Assembly: GCA_030690945.1 (NCBI GenBank)
Contig: JAUYFM010000015.1
Coordinates: 1 to 64,000 of the forward strand
Reading direction: 5' to 3'
Origin: Smithellaceae bacterium
GTDB lineage: Bacteria > Desulfobacterota > Syntrophia > Syntrophales > Smithellaceae
Length of the DNA: 64,000 nt
Shown: positions 8,641 through 17,119 of the stretch, one piece after another
Layout of the letters: every line of letters begins with the position of its first letter
Numbering within the stretch: position 1 is the stretch's first letter
Position numbers and translations under genes: made by a program
Notes under the pieces: model-generated
Database searches by the model: none
What the model saw: only the letters and a program-made list of their open reading frames with translations
What the model was told of the DNA's origin: nothing

Positions 8641-9266
8641 AAAAAAGATGGATAGCGCTCCTGCTGATGATACCGGGCGTCTTTTTGACTTACGTTGCCT
8701 ATACCCAGTGGGATATTTCGGTCGCTTACACCTGCCGCGGTTTGAGCCGGCCTGTTCTTGATATTGCCGAAATCATAACGAACGCCGGAGATTCCAAATG
8801 GTATTTTATTTTGTTTGTGCCGGCTTTCTTGATTTTTCATTTTATTTTGAAAAACAAGAACTGGTCGATGAAGATGCTGTTTCTCGTTATCGCCATATCT
8901 GCGTCCGGATTGATCAATATACTGATCAAATGGATCACCGGAAGAAACAGGCCGATTAATCTGTTTAACCACGGGTTATTCGGATTCGATTATTTTAAAG
9001 CGAGTTATGAATTAAATTCCTTTCCTTCGGGGCACTCTGTCACAGCGTTTTCCCTGGCGGCCGCCCTGAGCATATTGTTTCCTCGTTTTGGCGTTTTGGC
9101 TTTCATCCCGGCAACAGCCATTGCGCTGAGCAGAGTGATCATTACGTCGCACTATGTCAGCGATGTTATCGCCGGCGCCGCAATCGGCACCGTCTGCACG
9201 CTGGCGGTCAAATATTATTTTGACCGTTTTAAAATTGAACTGGCGCCCCGGTCAGAGGTGTCTTAA
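8637..9266 (+). CDS. PAP2-family membrane lipid phosphatase
   Basis: A 209-residue membrane phosphatase with the full three-part acid-phosphatase signature: KWITGRNRP (98-106), PSGH (130-133) and SRVIITSHYVSD (165-176), plus about six helices. Family members dephosphorylate undecaprenyl pyrophosphate, phosphatidylglycerophosphate or lipid A (LpxE/LpxF). Its place between two GT-C transferases in an arn operon suggests it either recycles the undecaprenyl carrier or trims a lipid A phosphate; sequence alone does not decide. It overlaps the upstream gene (ATGA) and is directly followed by the next ATG (TAAATG). Confidence 0.88.
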   Translation: MKKRWIALLLMIPGVFLTYVAYTQWDISVAYTCRGLSRPVLDIAEIITNAGDSKWYFILFVPAFLIFHFILKNKNWSMKMLFLVIAISASGLINILIKWITGRNRPINLFNHGLFGFDYFKASYELNSFPSGHSVTAFSLAAALSILFPRFGVLAFIPATAIALSRVIITSHYVSDVIAGAAIGTVCTLAVKYYFDRFKIELAPRSEVS

Positions 9267-10934
9267 ATGAAGAAAAGATATATTCTGCTTTTGATGCCAT
9301 TTCTTCTCTATATCGCGCTGCTGGGTGTTATGCCGCAGATGGAACCGGATGAATCCCGCTATAGTCTGATTCCCAGCGCGATGAACGAGACAGGCAACTA
9401 TGTTACACCCCATATAAAAAATACCATTTATCTGGAAAAACCGCCGCTGGCTTCCTGGGGGACGGCAGTGTCCTTTAAAATCTTCGGAGAAAACGACTTC
9501 TCCGCACGGTTATTTACAGGTCTTTGCGCCTGGGGCTGTATCCTGCTCACATTTTTTATCGGACGGCGTTTTCGCGATGAAAAGACCGGCCTGTATGCCG
9601 CAGCTGTTCTCACCATATCCGTGTTTCCCTTTATTCTGGGAAGAATTAATATTCTGGATATGCCTCTGACATTTTTTCTGTGTCTGTCCATATGGCTGGG
9701 CTATTTATCTTTAACCTCGGAAAAGAAACGATACCGACCCTATTTATTCTATTTTACCTGTGCCTTGGCTTTTTTGACCAAGGGGATTATCGGAGTCGTT
9801 TTCCCATTTGCCATTTTAGTTATTTGGCTCATTTGGGTCGGGCGCTGGCGCGAAATGGGGCGGCTGATTTCGCCTGTGGGAATTGTAATTTTCATGATCG
9901 TTGTTTGTCCGTGGCTTTATCTGGCGCAGAAAGAGAATACGGATTTCCTCTGGTTCTTCTTTGTGCGTGAACACTTCCTGCGTTTTACAACACAGATGCA
10001 TGGCAAGACGGAGCCGTTTTATTACTTTCTGCCGATTATTATCGGCGGCATGCTTCCCTGGCTTGTTTATTTAATTCGCGCCGGGCAGCAAAAAAACAGC
10101 AAAGCCTGTCTGTTCCAAAAGGATGACAATAAACTATTGGTCGTTTGGTTTTTATTTATTTTCATTTTTTACACGATTTCTTCATCAAAACTCGCACCAT
10201 ACATTGCTCCGGTGTTTTTGCCGATCGCTCTTTTTGCCGGCCGGATATTTCGAAACCATGAAGATGAACTGCCGGATCTGCTCGGCAAAAGAAAGATCCT
10301 TTACCGCCTTGCCTTATATATTCAATCAACGATGATATTAATTGCTCTCCTCCTGCCGCCGATTTTGAAACAATATTCTGATCCCGCCAAAGGACTGGTC
10401 GTTATGACCTCCGATTATTGGTGGGTATATATCATTCCCGTGCTGATTGCGGCTGCTTTGCTGACTTTTCTGCCTGATCTCATTGCCCGTAAAGTTCGTG
10501 CGGGCTGGTTTGTAACGATCTATCTGCTTTGTTGTTTGCTTTTAGCGGGGATGATTTTTCCGCTCAATGATTTTCTGTTTCCGTATCGCAGCGCACTGGT
10601 TGCCAAGGATGCGATTGCCCGGTATGTGCCGTCGGGGCAACTTTTATATCAGTATCGCGTCAATTTTTACGGAATTGATTTTTATAACAAGATCCGAACA
10701 CCGATTATCGAAGATTTCGGTGAGTTGGGAGACGGCATCGTGAAAATGCCGCAGCAGGAAAGAAAGAAATATTTTCTATCGGTCAATGATTTCTTTGAAA
10801 AAATTGAGCAGGAAAAGGAAATTTACTGTATCACACAGCATCTGGATAAGCTGACACAGCTGCGATCGAAATATTCCCATGTCGATATTCTTTGGGACAA
10901 TGGTGCATTTTATCTTTTACGTATTAAAAATTGA
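9267..10934 (+). CDS. arnT: Lipid A 4-amino-4-deoxy-L-arabinose transferase, ArnT family
   Basis: A 555-residue GT83 membrane enzyme that would transfer L-Ara4N from undecaprenyl phosphate to lipid A phosphates on the periplasmic side, lowering negative charge and polymyxin binding. Seen: EPDESRY at 26-32 (the conserved acidic loop; E. coli has DETRY), NYVTPHIK then YLEKPPL at 55-61 (E. coli YFEKP), about 12 helices and a soluble C-terminal domain. Length is close to E. coli ArnT (550). All six other arn activities except flippase and UDP-glucose dehydrogenase are in the same operon, which supports the specific name. Confidence 0.88.
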   Translation: MKKRYILLLMPFLLYIALLGVMPQMEPDESRYSLIPSAMNETGNYVTPHIKNTIYLEKPPLASWGTAVSFKIFGENDFSARLFTGLCAWGCILLTFFIGRRFRDEKTGLYAAAVLTISVFPFILGRINILDMPLTFFLCLSIWLGYLSLTSEKKRYRPYLFYFTCALAFLTKGIIGVVFPFAILVIWLIWVGRWREMGRLISPVGIVIFMIVVCPWLYLAQKENTDFLWFFFVREHFLRFTTQMHGKTEPFYYFLPIIIGGMLPWLVYLIRAGQQKNSKACLFQKDDNKLLVVWFLFIFIFYTISSSKLAPYIAPVFLPIALFAGRIFRNHEDELPDLLGKRKILYRLALYIQSTMILIALLLPPILKQYSDPAKGLVVMTSDYWWVYIIPVLIAAALLTFLPDLIARKVRAGWFVTIYLLCCLLLAGMIFPLNDFLFPYRSALVAKDAIARYVPSGQLLYQYRVNFYGIDFYNKIRTPIIEDFGELGDGIVKMPQQERKKYFLSVNDFFEKIEQEKEIYCITQHLDKLTQLRSKYSHVDILWDNGAFYLLRIKN

Positions 10935-10946
10935 ATGGAGGACTGA

Positions 10947-12104
10947 ATGTCAATGAAGATAAGAAAAGATTTCTTACCCTTCAGCCGCCCATCCATCGGT
11001 GAGACTGAGATAAACAGCGTTGTCGCCTGTCTGAAATCAGGTTGGATCACCACGGGCGCCCTTTGCAAGGAGTTTGAAGATAAGTTCTGCGGACTGACCG
11101 GTGCCAGGCAGGCCGTCACACTGAACTCGGCTACCGCCGGCATGCACTTGATGCTGACCGCTCTGAACCTTCAGCCCGGAGATGAGGTGATCACACCTTC
11201 CATGACGTTTGCCTCAACGATCAACATGATTGCCATGCGTCAGGCAAAACCCGTGTTTGTCGATATTGATTATGATACGCTCAATATCAATTGTGATTTG
11301 ATCGAAGCGAGCCTGACCTCCAGAACAAAGGTGATTATTCCGGTTCATTTTGCCGGGGCTCCTGCGGATATGGATAAAATCAATGAGCTTGCCCGCAAAT
11401 ATTCTTTCGTCGTTTTAGAGGACGCGGCACACGCGGTGGGCACTTACTATAAGGGTATTCATGCCGGTGGTTTCGGCCATGCCGCTATTTTTTCTTTTCA
11501 TCCGATAAAAAATATCACAACCGGCGAGGGCGGGATGATCACGCTCAATGATGCCGATTTAGAAAAGAAATTGCGTTTGCTGAGATTCCATGGAATAGAA
11601 AGGGACGCTTGGAAAAGGTATGGCAAAGGCGGTGATCCTTCCTACGATATTATGGAGCCGGGCTATAAATATAATATGCCCGATTTGCTGGCCGCGTTGG
11701 GGATTGCGCAGCTCGAACGATGGAAAGAATTGAATGGACGTCGTCAAACCTTAGCCCGGCTTTATCTTGCGGGCCTGCAAGGAATAGACGGACTGGATTT
11801 ACCAAAAGCGCCGCAATATGATCACATCCATGCCTGGCATTTGTTCATCATTAAATTAAAAGATTATTTCCGGGATGAGTTTATGCAAAAGCTGGCGGAA
11901 TATAATATTGGTTATGGCCTGCATTTTCCTCCCGCACATACATTGTCCTATGTCAACAGCAAATATAACGGAAGCAGTATGCCACTTCAGGAAACAAACC
12001 GGGCTGCAGATAAAATATTATCTTTGCCTTTATTTCCTGATATGACGGAAGATGACGTTCAATACGTTTGCGCGGCAATAAAGGAGATTTTGAAAAATGG
12101 CTAA
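10947..12104 (+). CDS. arnB: UDP-4-amino-4-deoxy-L-arabinose oxoglutarate aminotransferase
   Basis: PLP enzyme of the DegT/DnrJ/EryC1 family that aminates UDP-4-keto-pentose to UDP-L-Ara4N with glutamate. The 385-residue protein tracks E. coli ArnB along its length: DFLPFSRPSIG near the start, SGWITTG (31-37), NSATAGMH, EDAAHAVGTYYKG (158-170), and the PLP lysine K188 in SFHPIKNIT. GYKYNMPDL and HAWHLF follow. A GGAGGA site precedes ATG 10947; the ATG two codons on (10953) is an alternative. It overlaps arnC by 8 bases. Confidence 0.96.
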   Translation: MSMKIRKDFLPFSRPSIGETEINSVVACLKSGWITTGALCKEFEDKFCGLTGARQAVTLNSATAGMHLMLTALNLQPGDEVITPSMTFASTINMIAMRQAKPVFVDIDYDTLNINCDLIEASLTSRTKVIIPVHFAGAPADMDKINELARKYSFVVLEDAAHAVGTYYKGIHAGGFGHAAIFSFHPIKNITTGEGGMITLNDADLEKKLRLLRFHGIERDAWKRYGKGGDPSYDIMEPGYKYNMPDLLAALGIAQLERWKELNGRRQTLARLYLAGLQGIDGLDLPKAPQYDHIHAWHLFIIKLKDYFRDEFMQKLAEYNIGYGLHFPPAHTLSYVNSKYNGSSMPLQETNRAADKILSLPLFPDMTEDDVQYVCAAIKEILKNG

Positions 12105-13053
12105 GGTGCAGGTCTCAGTGGTCATACCGGTGTATAATGAAGAAGCCAATCTGGCGGCTTTGATGAGTAGGCTGATGCCGGTCATGAAGGATATGGGGAA
12201 AAGCTTTGAGATCATCCTGATTGATGACGGAAGTCGTGACAACTCACTTACACTACTTAAGGGATTTGTGTCGGATCCTTTTGTGCGGGTTGTGGAACTG
12301 ACCAGGAATTATGGACAACACGCGGCCATCATGGCGGGATTTTCGGTGGTGCAGGGCGATGTTGTTATCACGATGGATGCAGATTTGCAGAATCCTCCGG
12401 AAGAAATACCGAACCTGTTTTCCGTGATGGAAGAGGGGAGTTATGACGTTGTCGGCACCATCAGAAAAGGTCGCAAGGATTCTTTTTTGCGTATCTTTCC
12501 ATCTAAAATTATTAATATGATCGCGCGCAAAATTACCGGTGTCAGCATGCGCGACTGGGGGTGCATGCTGCGTGCCTATAGTCGTCCGGTTGTGGAACGA
12601 ATGATCGCCTGTCACGAGCAGGCGACTTTTATTCCCGCATTGGCGACTGTCTTTGCCAAACGCGTTACGGAAATAGAAGTGGTTCATGAAGAACGATTTG
12701 GCGGTAAATCGAACTATCCTTTGAGAAAACTCATTAACCTTCAGTTCGATTTGGTGGCGTCTTTTTCGGATTTGCCCATGAAGTTGATCATGTACGGTGG
12801 TATTTTAATGTCTTTGCTGGGTGTGTGCTTTGGCGCTTTGCTGGCCATTGCCCGTCTGGTTTACGGTGTACGCTGGGCGGCTGAGGGCATTTTTACGCTA
12901 TTTGCCATTTTGTTTGTTTTTGTTGGTTTGCAGTTTTTTGCTCTAGGGGTCATCGGAGAATATATCGGCAGAATTTTCCGCGAAGTCCGCAAACGGCCCG
13001 AATACGTAATTGAGAATATCTATGGCGCAAAAGGGAATGGCGAAATAAATTGA
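12097..13053 (+). CDS. arnC: Undecaprenyl-phosphate 4-deoxy-4-formamido-L-arabinose transferase
   Basis: GT2 glycosyltransferase that loads formylated Ara4N onto undecaprenyl phosphate. In 318 residues it has the GT-A fold marks VVIPVYNEE (8-16), LIDDGS (41-46) and DADLQNPPEE (94-103). Also present are NYGQHAAIMAGF, the ArnC-like DWGCMLRAY, and two C-terminal membrane helices (about 230-290) ending GEYIGRIFREVRKRPEY. These segments match E. coli ArnC closely. Its stop overlaps the TTG start of the next gene. Confidence 0.95.
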   Translation: MAKVQVSVVIPVYNEEANLAALMSRLMPVMKDMGKSFEIILIDDGSRDNSLTLLKGFVSDPFVRVVELTRNYGQHAAIMAGFSVVQGDVVITMDADLQNPPEEIPNLFSVMEEGSYDVVGTIRKGRKDSFLRIFPSKIINMIARKITGVSMRDWGCMLRAYSRPVVERMIACHEQATFIPALATVFAKRVTEIEVVHEERFGGKSNYPLRKLINLQFDLVASFSDLPMKLIMYGGILMSLLGVCFGALLAIARLVYGVRWAAEGIFTLFAILFVFVGLQFFALGVIGEYIGRIFREVRKRPEYVIENIYGAKGNGEIN

Positions 13054-13970
13054 AAACCATTGCTTTAGCCTATCACAATATGGGAATCGCGGGTCTTGAT
13101 GCGCTTTTTCGGCATGGTTTTGATATTGCCGCCGTTTTTACCCATGAAGACGATCCCCAGGAAAACTGCTGGTTCGGTTCTGTGAGAGACTGGGCGTTGA
13201 AGCATGACATTCCTTATTACATAACAGAGAATATTAATACGGAGCAATGGATAGCAGAAATATTGAAATTCAAGCCGGATATAATATTTTCTTTTTATTA
13301 CCGGAAAATGATTTGCAAAGAGATTCTGGAAATTCCCAGACTCGGCGCTCTAAATTTACACGGATCACTGCTGCCGGCCTACCGCGGAAGGTGTCCGGTA
13401 AACTGGGTGTTGGTTAAAGGTGAAAATCAGACGGGCGTGACGCTTCATTTCATGGTTGACAAGCCGGATGCCGGTGATATCGTCGGACAGAAGGAAGTAA
13501 ACATTGATTTTAATGATACAGCGCGGTCGCTCTATGATAAACTCTGCGAGGCAGCAGGCCTTTTGCTGAATGATTTGCTGCCGGTGATCAAAACCGGACA
13601 AATTCCGCGCAGAAAACAAAATTTGGGCCAGGGCAGTTATTACGGCGGCAGGCGTCCGGAGGATGGTCGTATCGACTGGACGCAATCAGCCAGTGATATT
13701 TATAATCTGATCCGCGCTGTGACAGACCCGTATCCTGGGGCGTATGCAATGCTGGAAAATGGCGAAAAGATCATTATCTGGTGGGCAGAGCCTTCCGCCG
13801 TGCATTTTATGGCGGAGCCGGGCGATGTAAAAATATCCGATCAAGATGTTCTTGTGAAAACAGGCAAGGATGCTATAAGGCTTTTGAATGTTGAAATAGA
13901 TGGGAAAAGCATGAAGAATTTGCAGATCAGCGAATATTTTAGAACCGGAAAGGTGATTAAACTTAAATGA
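13050..13970 (+). CDS. arnA: UDP-L-Ara4N formyltransferase (stand-alone ArnA N-terminal domain)
   Basis: Formylates UDP-L-Ara4N using 10-formyl-tetrahydrofolate. The 306-residue protein equals the N-terminal half of E. coli ArnA: AYHNMG, IIFSFYYR, then LNLHGSLLPAYRGR with N102 and H104, and D140 in KPDAGDIVG. All three catalytic residues fall at the same numbers as in E. coli. It starts at TTG 13050, overlapping the arnC stop (ATTGA), and no ATG fits better. In E. coli this domain is fused to the decarboxylase; here that is a separate gene overlapping by ATGA. Confidence 0.94.
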   Translation: MKTIALAYHNMGIAGLDALFRHGFDIAAVFTHEDDPQENCWFGSVRDWALKHDIPYYITENINTEQWIAEILKFKPDIIFSFYYRKMICKEILEIPRLGALNLHGSLLPAYRGRCPVNWVLVKGENQTGVTLHFMVDKPDAGDIVGQKEVNIDFNDTARSLYDKLCEAAGLLLNDLLPVIKTGQIPRRKQNLGQGSYYGGRRPEDGRIDWTQSASDIYNLIRAVTDPYPGAYAMLENGEKIIIWWAEPSAVHFMAEPGDVKISDQDVLVKTGKDAIRLLNVEIDGKSMKNLQISEYFRTGKVIKLK

Positions 13971-15001
13971 AGATATTAATACTGGGCGTAAACGGTTTTA
14001 TCGGCCATCATCTGGTCAATAGAATCCTGGCCGAGAAGCCCGATTGGCAGGTATTCGGAATGGATTTAGGTACAGAGCGGATTGGCGCGGCTCTGAATAA
14101 TCCGCGCTTCAATTTCCTGGAAGGCGATATTTCCATCAACAAGGAATGGATCGAATATCATATCAAAAAATGCGATGTGATTATGCCGCTCGTGGCCATT
14201 GCTACTCCGAAAGCTTACGTGGAAGATCCCATCGGTGTTTATAATCTGGATTTTGAAATGAATATCCAGATTGTTAAACAATGCGTGAAGTATCATAAGC
14301 GCGTTGTTTTTCCTTCCACCTCAGAGGTCTATGGGGCCTGCAATGATCCGGAATTCAAGGAAGACGAAAGCTACCTGGTCGTCGGTCCCATACAAAAAGA
14401 ACGCTGGATTTACTCCTGCTGCAAGCAGCTTCTGGATCGCGTTATTTACGGATACGGCACGCGGGGACAACTGGAATTCACACTGTTTCGGCCGTTTAAC
14501 TGGGTCGGGCCCAGACTGGATTCTCTGGATACGGCCAAGGAGGGCAGCTCCCGCGTCGTCACGCAATTCATTGCTGAATTACTCCTGAAGCGTCCGATTA
14601 ATCTAGTTGATGGCGGTCAGCAGAAGCGCTGTTTCACTTATGTCGATGACGGCATTGCCGCGCTCATGAAGATTCTGGAAAACAAAAATGACATCTGCAA
14701 GAATCAAATCATCAATATCGGTAATCCGGACAATGAGTGTTCGGTAAAGGAACTGGCGGACATTCTCAAAAAATTATTTAAAGAGCATCCCGACCATAAA
14801 AATGATTCGACTTATTCGGACATCATTGAGGTTCCCGCGGACACATTTTACGGCAAAGGCTATCAGGATATTTACACACGTAAACCAAGCATCGAGAAGG
14901 CCAGAAATCTTCTTCACTGGGAACCGACGGTCGACTTGCAGGAATCCATGCGGCTGACGCTCAATTCGTTCTTGGAAGAAAATAAGACGATAACACTATA
15001 A
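13967..15001 (+). CDS. arnA: UDP-glucuronic acid oxidative decarboxylase (stand-alone ArnA C-terminal domain)
   Basis: NAD-dependent short-chain dehydrogenase that oxidises and decarboxylates UDP-glucuronate to the UDP-4-keto-pentose used by ArnB. 344 residues: GVNGFIG at 7-13 (Rossmann glycines), FLEGDIS, CDVIMPLVAIATP, PSTSEVYG (catalytic Ser/Glu in ArnA), RWIYSCCKQLLDR, FRPFNWVGPRLD and the C-terminal RKPSIEKARNLLHWEP containing the conserved arginine. All are near-identical in pattern to the E. coli ArnA C-terminal domain. It overlaps the formyltransferase gene by 4 bases, so co-translation of the two halves is likely. Confidence 0.95.
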   Translation: MKILILGVNGFIGHHLVNRILAEKPDWQVFGMDLGTERIGAALNNPRFNFLEGDISINKEWIEYHIKKCDVIMPLVAIATPKAYVEDPIGVYNLDFEMNIQIVKQCVKYHKRVVFPSTSEVYGACNDPEFKEDESYLVVGPIQKERWIYSCCKQLLDRVIYGYGTRGQLEFTLFRPFNWVGPRLDSLDTAKEGSSRVVTQFIAELLLKRPINLVDGGQQKRCFTYVDDGIAALMKILENKNDICKNQIINIGNPDNECSVKELADILKKLFKEHPDHKNDSTYSDIIEVPADTFYGKGYQDIYTRKPSIEKARNLLHWEPTVDLQESMRLTLNSFLEENKTITL

Positions 15002-15023
15002 CCGGCCTGAAACGGAATGCTTT

Positions 15024-15881
15024 ATGGGAATGCTCGGATTAAAGATTGACGTGGATACGTACTGGGGCATGAAAAACGGCGTTCCCCGTCTTTTACGGGT
15101 ATTGAAAGATTTCCAGGTAAGGGGGACTTTTTTCTTAAGCATCGGACCCGATAACTCCGGGCGTGCCGCATTGCAGCTCATTAAAAATCCACTTTTCTTA
15201 AAAAAGATGTTGCGGACCAAAGCGGCCAGTCTTTACGGCTGGAAAACCGCTCTTTATGGCACGCTTTTGCCTGCGCCGATGATCGCTTTATCCTTCCCTG
15301 AACTTGTCAATCAAATCATGGCTGAAGGCCACGATGTGCAGTTTCACGCCTGGGATCACCGCCGATGGCAGGATGAATTGCCGGAAAAATCAGTACAATG
15401 GATAGAACGGTGGTTTGAAGCGGGGATGGGAGGTTTTGAAAAACTGACAGGACGAAAACCCACCGCATTCGGCGCGCCATCCTGGCTGATTGACGATCGT
15501 GTTTTAAACATTATTCAGAAGTATCATTTTGAATATCTCAGCTGCACGCGGGCCAAGGCGCCTTTTATCCACGAAGAACTCAATATTCCGGAAATACCTT
15601 CCGATTTGCCATGTTTTGAAGAAATTGATCCTCAAAAAGACGTATCCATTATAAGCAGCTTGATAAACGATGGGGGCAACCACGTACTTCCGGTTCATGC
15701 TGAAGTTGAAGGGGGGATTTATGAAGATAAGTTCAGGGAAGTATTGAGAAACGCTTTGACAATAGGAATAAATGTTGTGGGATTGGATCACATGAAGGCT
15801 GATTTAGACGCATATCTTATTCCAAAGCGAAAGTATAAAATGGATTTGCTACCCGGCAGGCATTCTCCTTGCGCCGTATAG
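15024..15881 (+). CDS. arnD: 4-deoxy-4-formamido-L-arabinose-phosphoundecaprenol deformylase
   Basis: Removes the formyl group from the lipid-linked sugar so that ArnT can use it. A polysaccharide-deacetylase-fold protein of 285 residues with LGLKIDVDTYWGMKNGVPRLL (ArnD: [20 protein letters not shown]; the DVD aspartates bind metal), FFLSIGPDNSGR, ASLYGW and the metal-binding FHAWDHRRW. Last gene of the operon, 22 bases after the dehydrogenase gene. No intrinsic terminator was seen in the 168 bases that follow. Confidence 0.93.
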   Translation: MGMLGLKIDVDTYWGMKNGVPRLLRVLKDFQVRGTFFLSIGPDNSGRAALQLIKNPLFLKKMLRTKAASLYGWKTALYGTLLPAPMIALSFPELVNQIMAEGHDVQFHAWDHRRWQDELPEKSVQWIERWFEAGMGGFEKLTGRKPTAFGAPSWLIDDRVLNIIQKYHFEYLSCTRAKAPFIHEELNIPEIPSDLPCFEEIDPQKDVSIISSLINDGGNHVLPVHAEVEGGIYEDKFREVLRNALTIGINVVGLDHMKADLDAYLIPKRKYKMDLLPGRHSPCAV

Positions 15882-16049
15882 GGATTATTGTGCTATAAGT
15901 ATAAAATTAGTGAAATTTATTAACGGTTAGTGCCTAATTGACGATACTTATTTCAGTGACTTATGCTTGACTTTGATTTTTCCCTGTGTTAGCTATCGCA
16001 ACTCGTAGCGCTTGACATTTATTTTGTAGTTTCATTTTCTAGGGGGAAG

Positions 16050-16955
16050 ATGTCGGATAATTTCTTTACACTGATGATTATACCTCGTAGAAAGAGCGCG
16101 GTAACTAAGATTTCTCTTTCGAGTAATTTGGTTCGTGGTCTTTTTATTGGTTCAATCCTGGCAGTTCTTTTAACCCTGTATGTTATTTACGATTACGCCG
16201 GTATTCAAAGAGATCGCGCAGAACTCTCACGCCTCAGACAACAAACAGCCCAACAATCAAAAGAAATTATTGATTTAGCCGTAAAAGTCGATGAATTTGC
16301 CGATCGCATGGAAGAATTCAAACAATTCGATAAAAAAATAAGAATACTGGCAACGAATCAAGCCGGACGAGATAAAAAAATCCCGCTGGGTATCGGAGGT
16401 TCAAACAGCGAGCAGATTCGATTAAACGAGTTGATTGGCCAGGATCAGGAAAAGCTCGTTTCCGGTATGCGTAAAAGTATCAGCCAGTTAAATGATGATG
16501 CTAACGAAAGAGAGTTGAGTTTTAACGAACTTTTAAAGTTTCTTCGGGAGCAGAAGTCTCTTTTGGCGGCTACGCCTTCCATCTGGCCGGTCAGAGGGTG
16601 GGTAACCTCCGAGTTTGGTTCACGGGACAATCCTTTTGCGAGGGGAGTTGAATTTCATAGAGGCATAGACATCGCAACAAGAATGGGAAAAGAAGTCAGG
16701 GCCCCGGCGGATGGGCTTGTTGTTGAGGTTGCCTATCGTTCTGATGATGGTCATATTGTCAGGATTGATCATGGGTATGGTGTTTCCACCAGTTATGCGC
16801 ATTTATCAAAGTCAGTCGCAAAACAAGGGATTCGGGTTAAAAGAGATGACTTGATTGGATATGTCGGCGATACCGGGCGGAGTACCGGAGCGCATCTGCA
16901 TTATGGTGTCTATGTAAATGATGTTCCGGTCAATCCAAGAAAATACATGAAATAA
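16050..16955 (+). CDS. M23 (LytM/NlpD-type) murein endopeptidase with membrane anchor
   Basis: A 301-residue inner-membrane-anchored peptidase: cytoplasmic basic stretch, one helix (about 30-50), coiled coil (about 51-100) and a C-terminal LytM domain (about 180-301). Zinc ligands are intact: H203 and D207 in HRGID, and H284 with H282 in HLHYG, so it should be an active glycyl or D,D-endopeptidase rather than an EnvC-like activator. The layout matches MepM/YebA-type cell-wall enzymes, often found next to secA in this lineage. The likely SD is AGGGGGAAG, about 6-8 bases before ATG 16050. Exact cell-wall bond cleaved is unknown. Confidence 0.88.
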   Translation: MSDNFFTLMIIPRRKSAVTKISLSSNLVRGLFIGSILAVLLTLYVIYDYAGIQRDRAELSRLRQQTAQQSKEIIDLAVKVDEFADRMEEFKQFDKKIRILATNQAGRDKKIPLGIGGSNSEQIRLNELIGQDQEKLVSGMRKSISQLNDDANERELSFNELLKFLREQKSLLAATPSIWPVRGWVTSEFGSRDNPFARGVEFHRGIDIATRMGKEVRAPADGLVVEVAYRSDDGHIVRIDHGYGVSTSYAHLSKSVAKQGIRVKRDDLIGYVGDTGRSTGAHLHYGVYVNDVPVNPRKYMK

Positions 16956-17084
16956 TCAAAGGATCTGCATTAACATTTCAAGAGCGTCAGTCCCGGGCGG
17001 GTAACTGGATCGTTCCAATATACGGATAAATTATTCCCCCAATAAATATGGGTTTTTATTAAATGGTTAAATGTGTTAAAGTCA

Positions 17085-17108
17085 ACCGGTAAAAATACCG
17101 GTTTTTTT
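17085..17108 (+). terminator. Terminator-like hairpin directly before secA
   Basis: ACCGGT (17085-17090), six-base loop, ACCGGT (17097-17102), then a seven-base T run (17102-17108). It ends 11 bases before the secA ATG, so it lies in the secA leader as well as after the peptidase gene. It may simply end the upstream message or may limit readthrough into secA. Confidence 0.7.
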
Positions 17109-17119
17109 GAAGGTGACCA

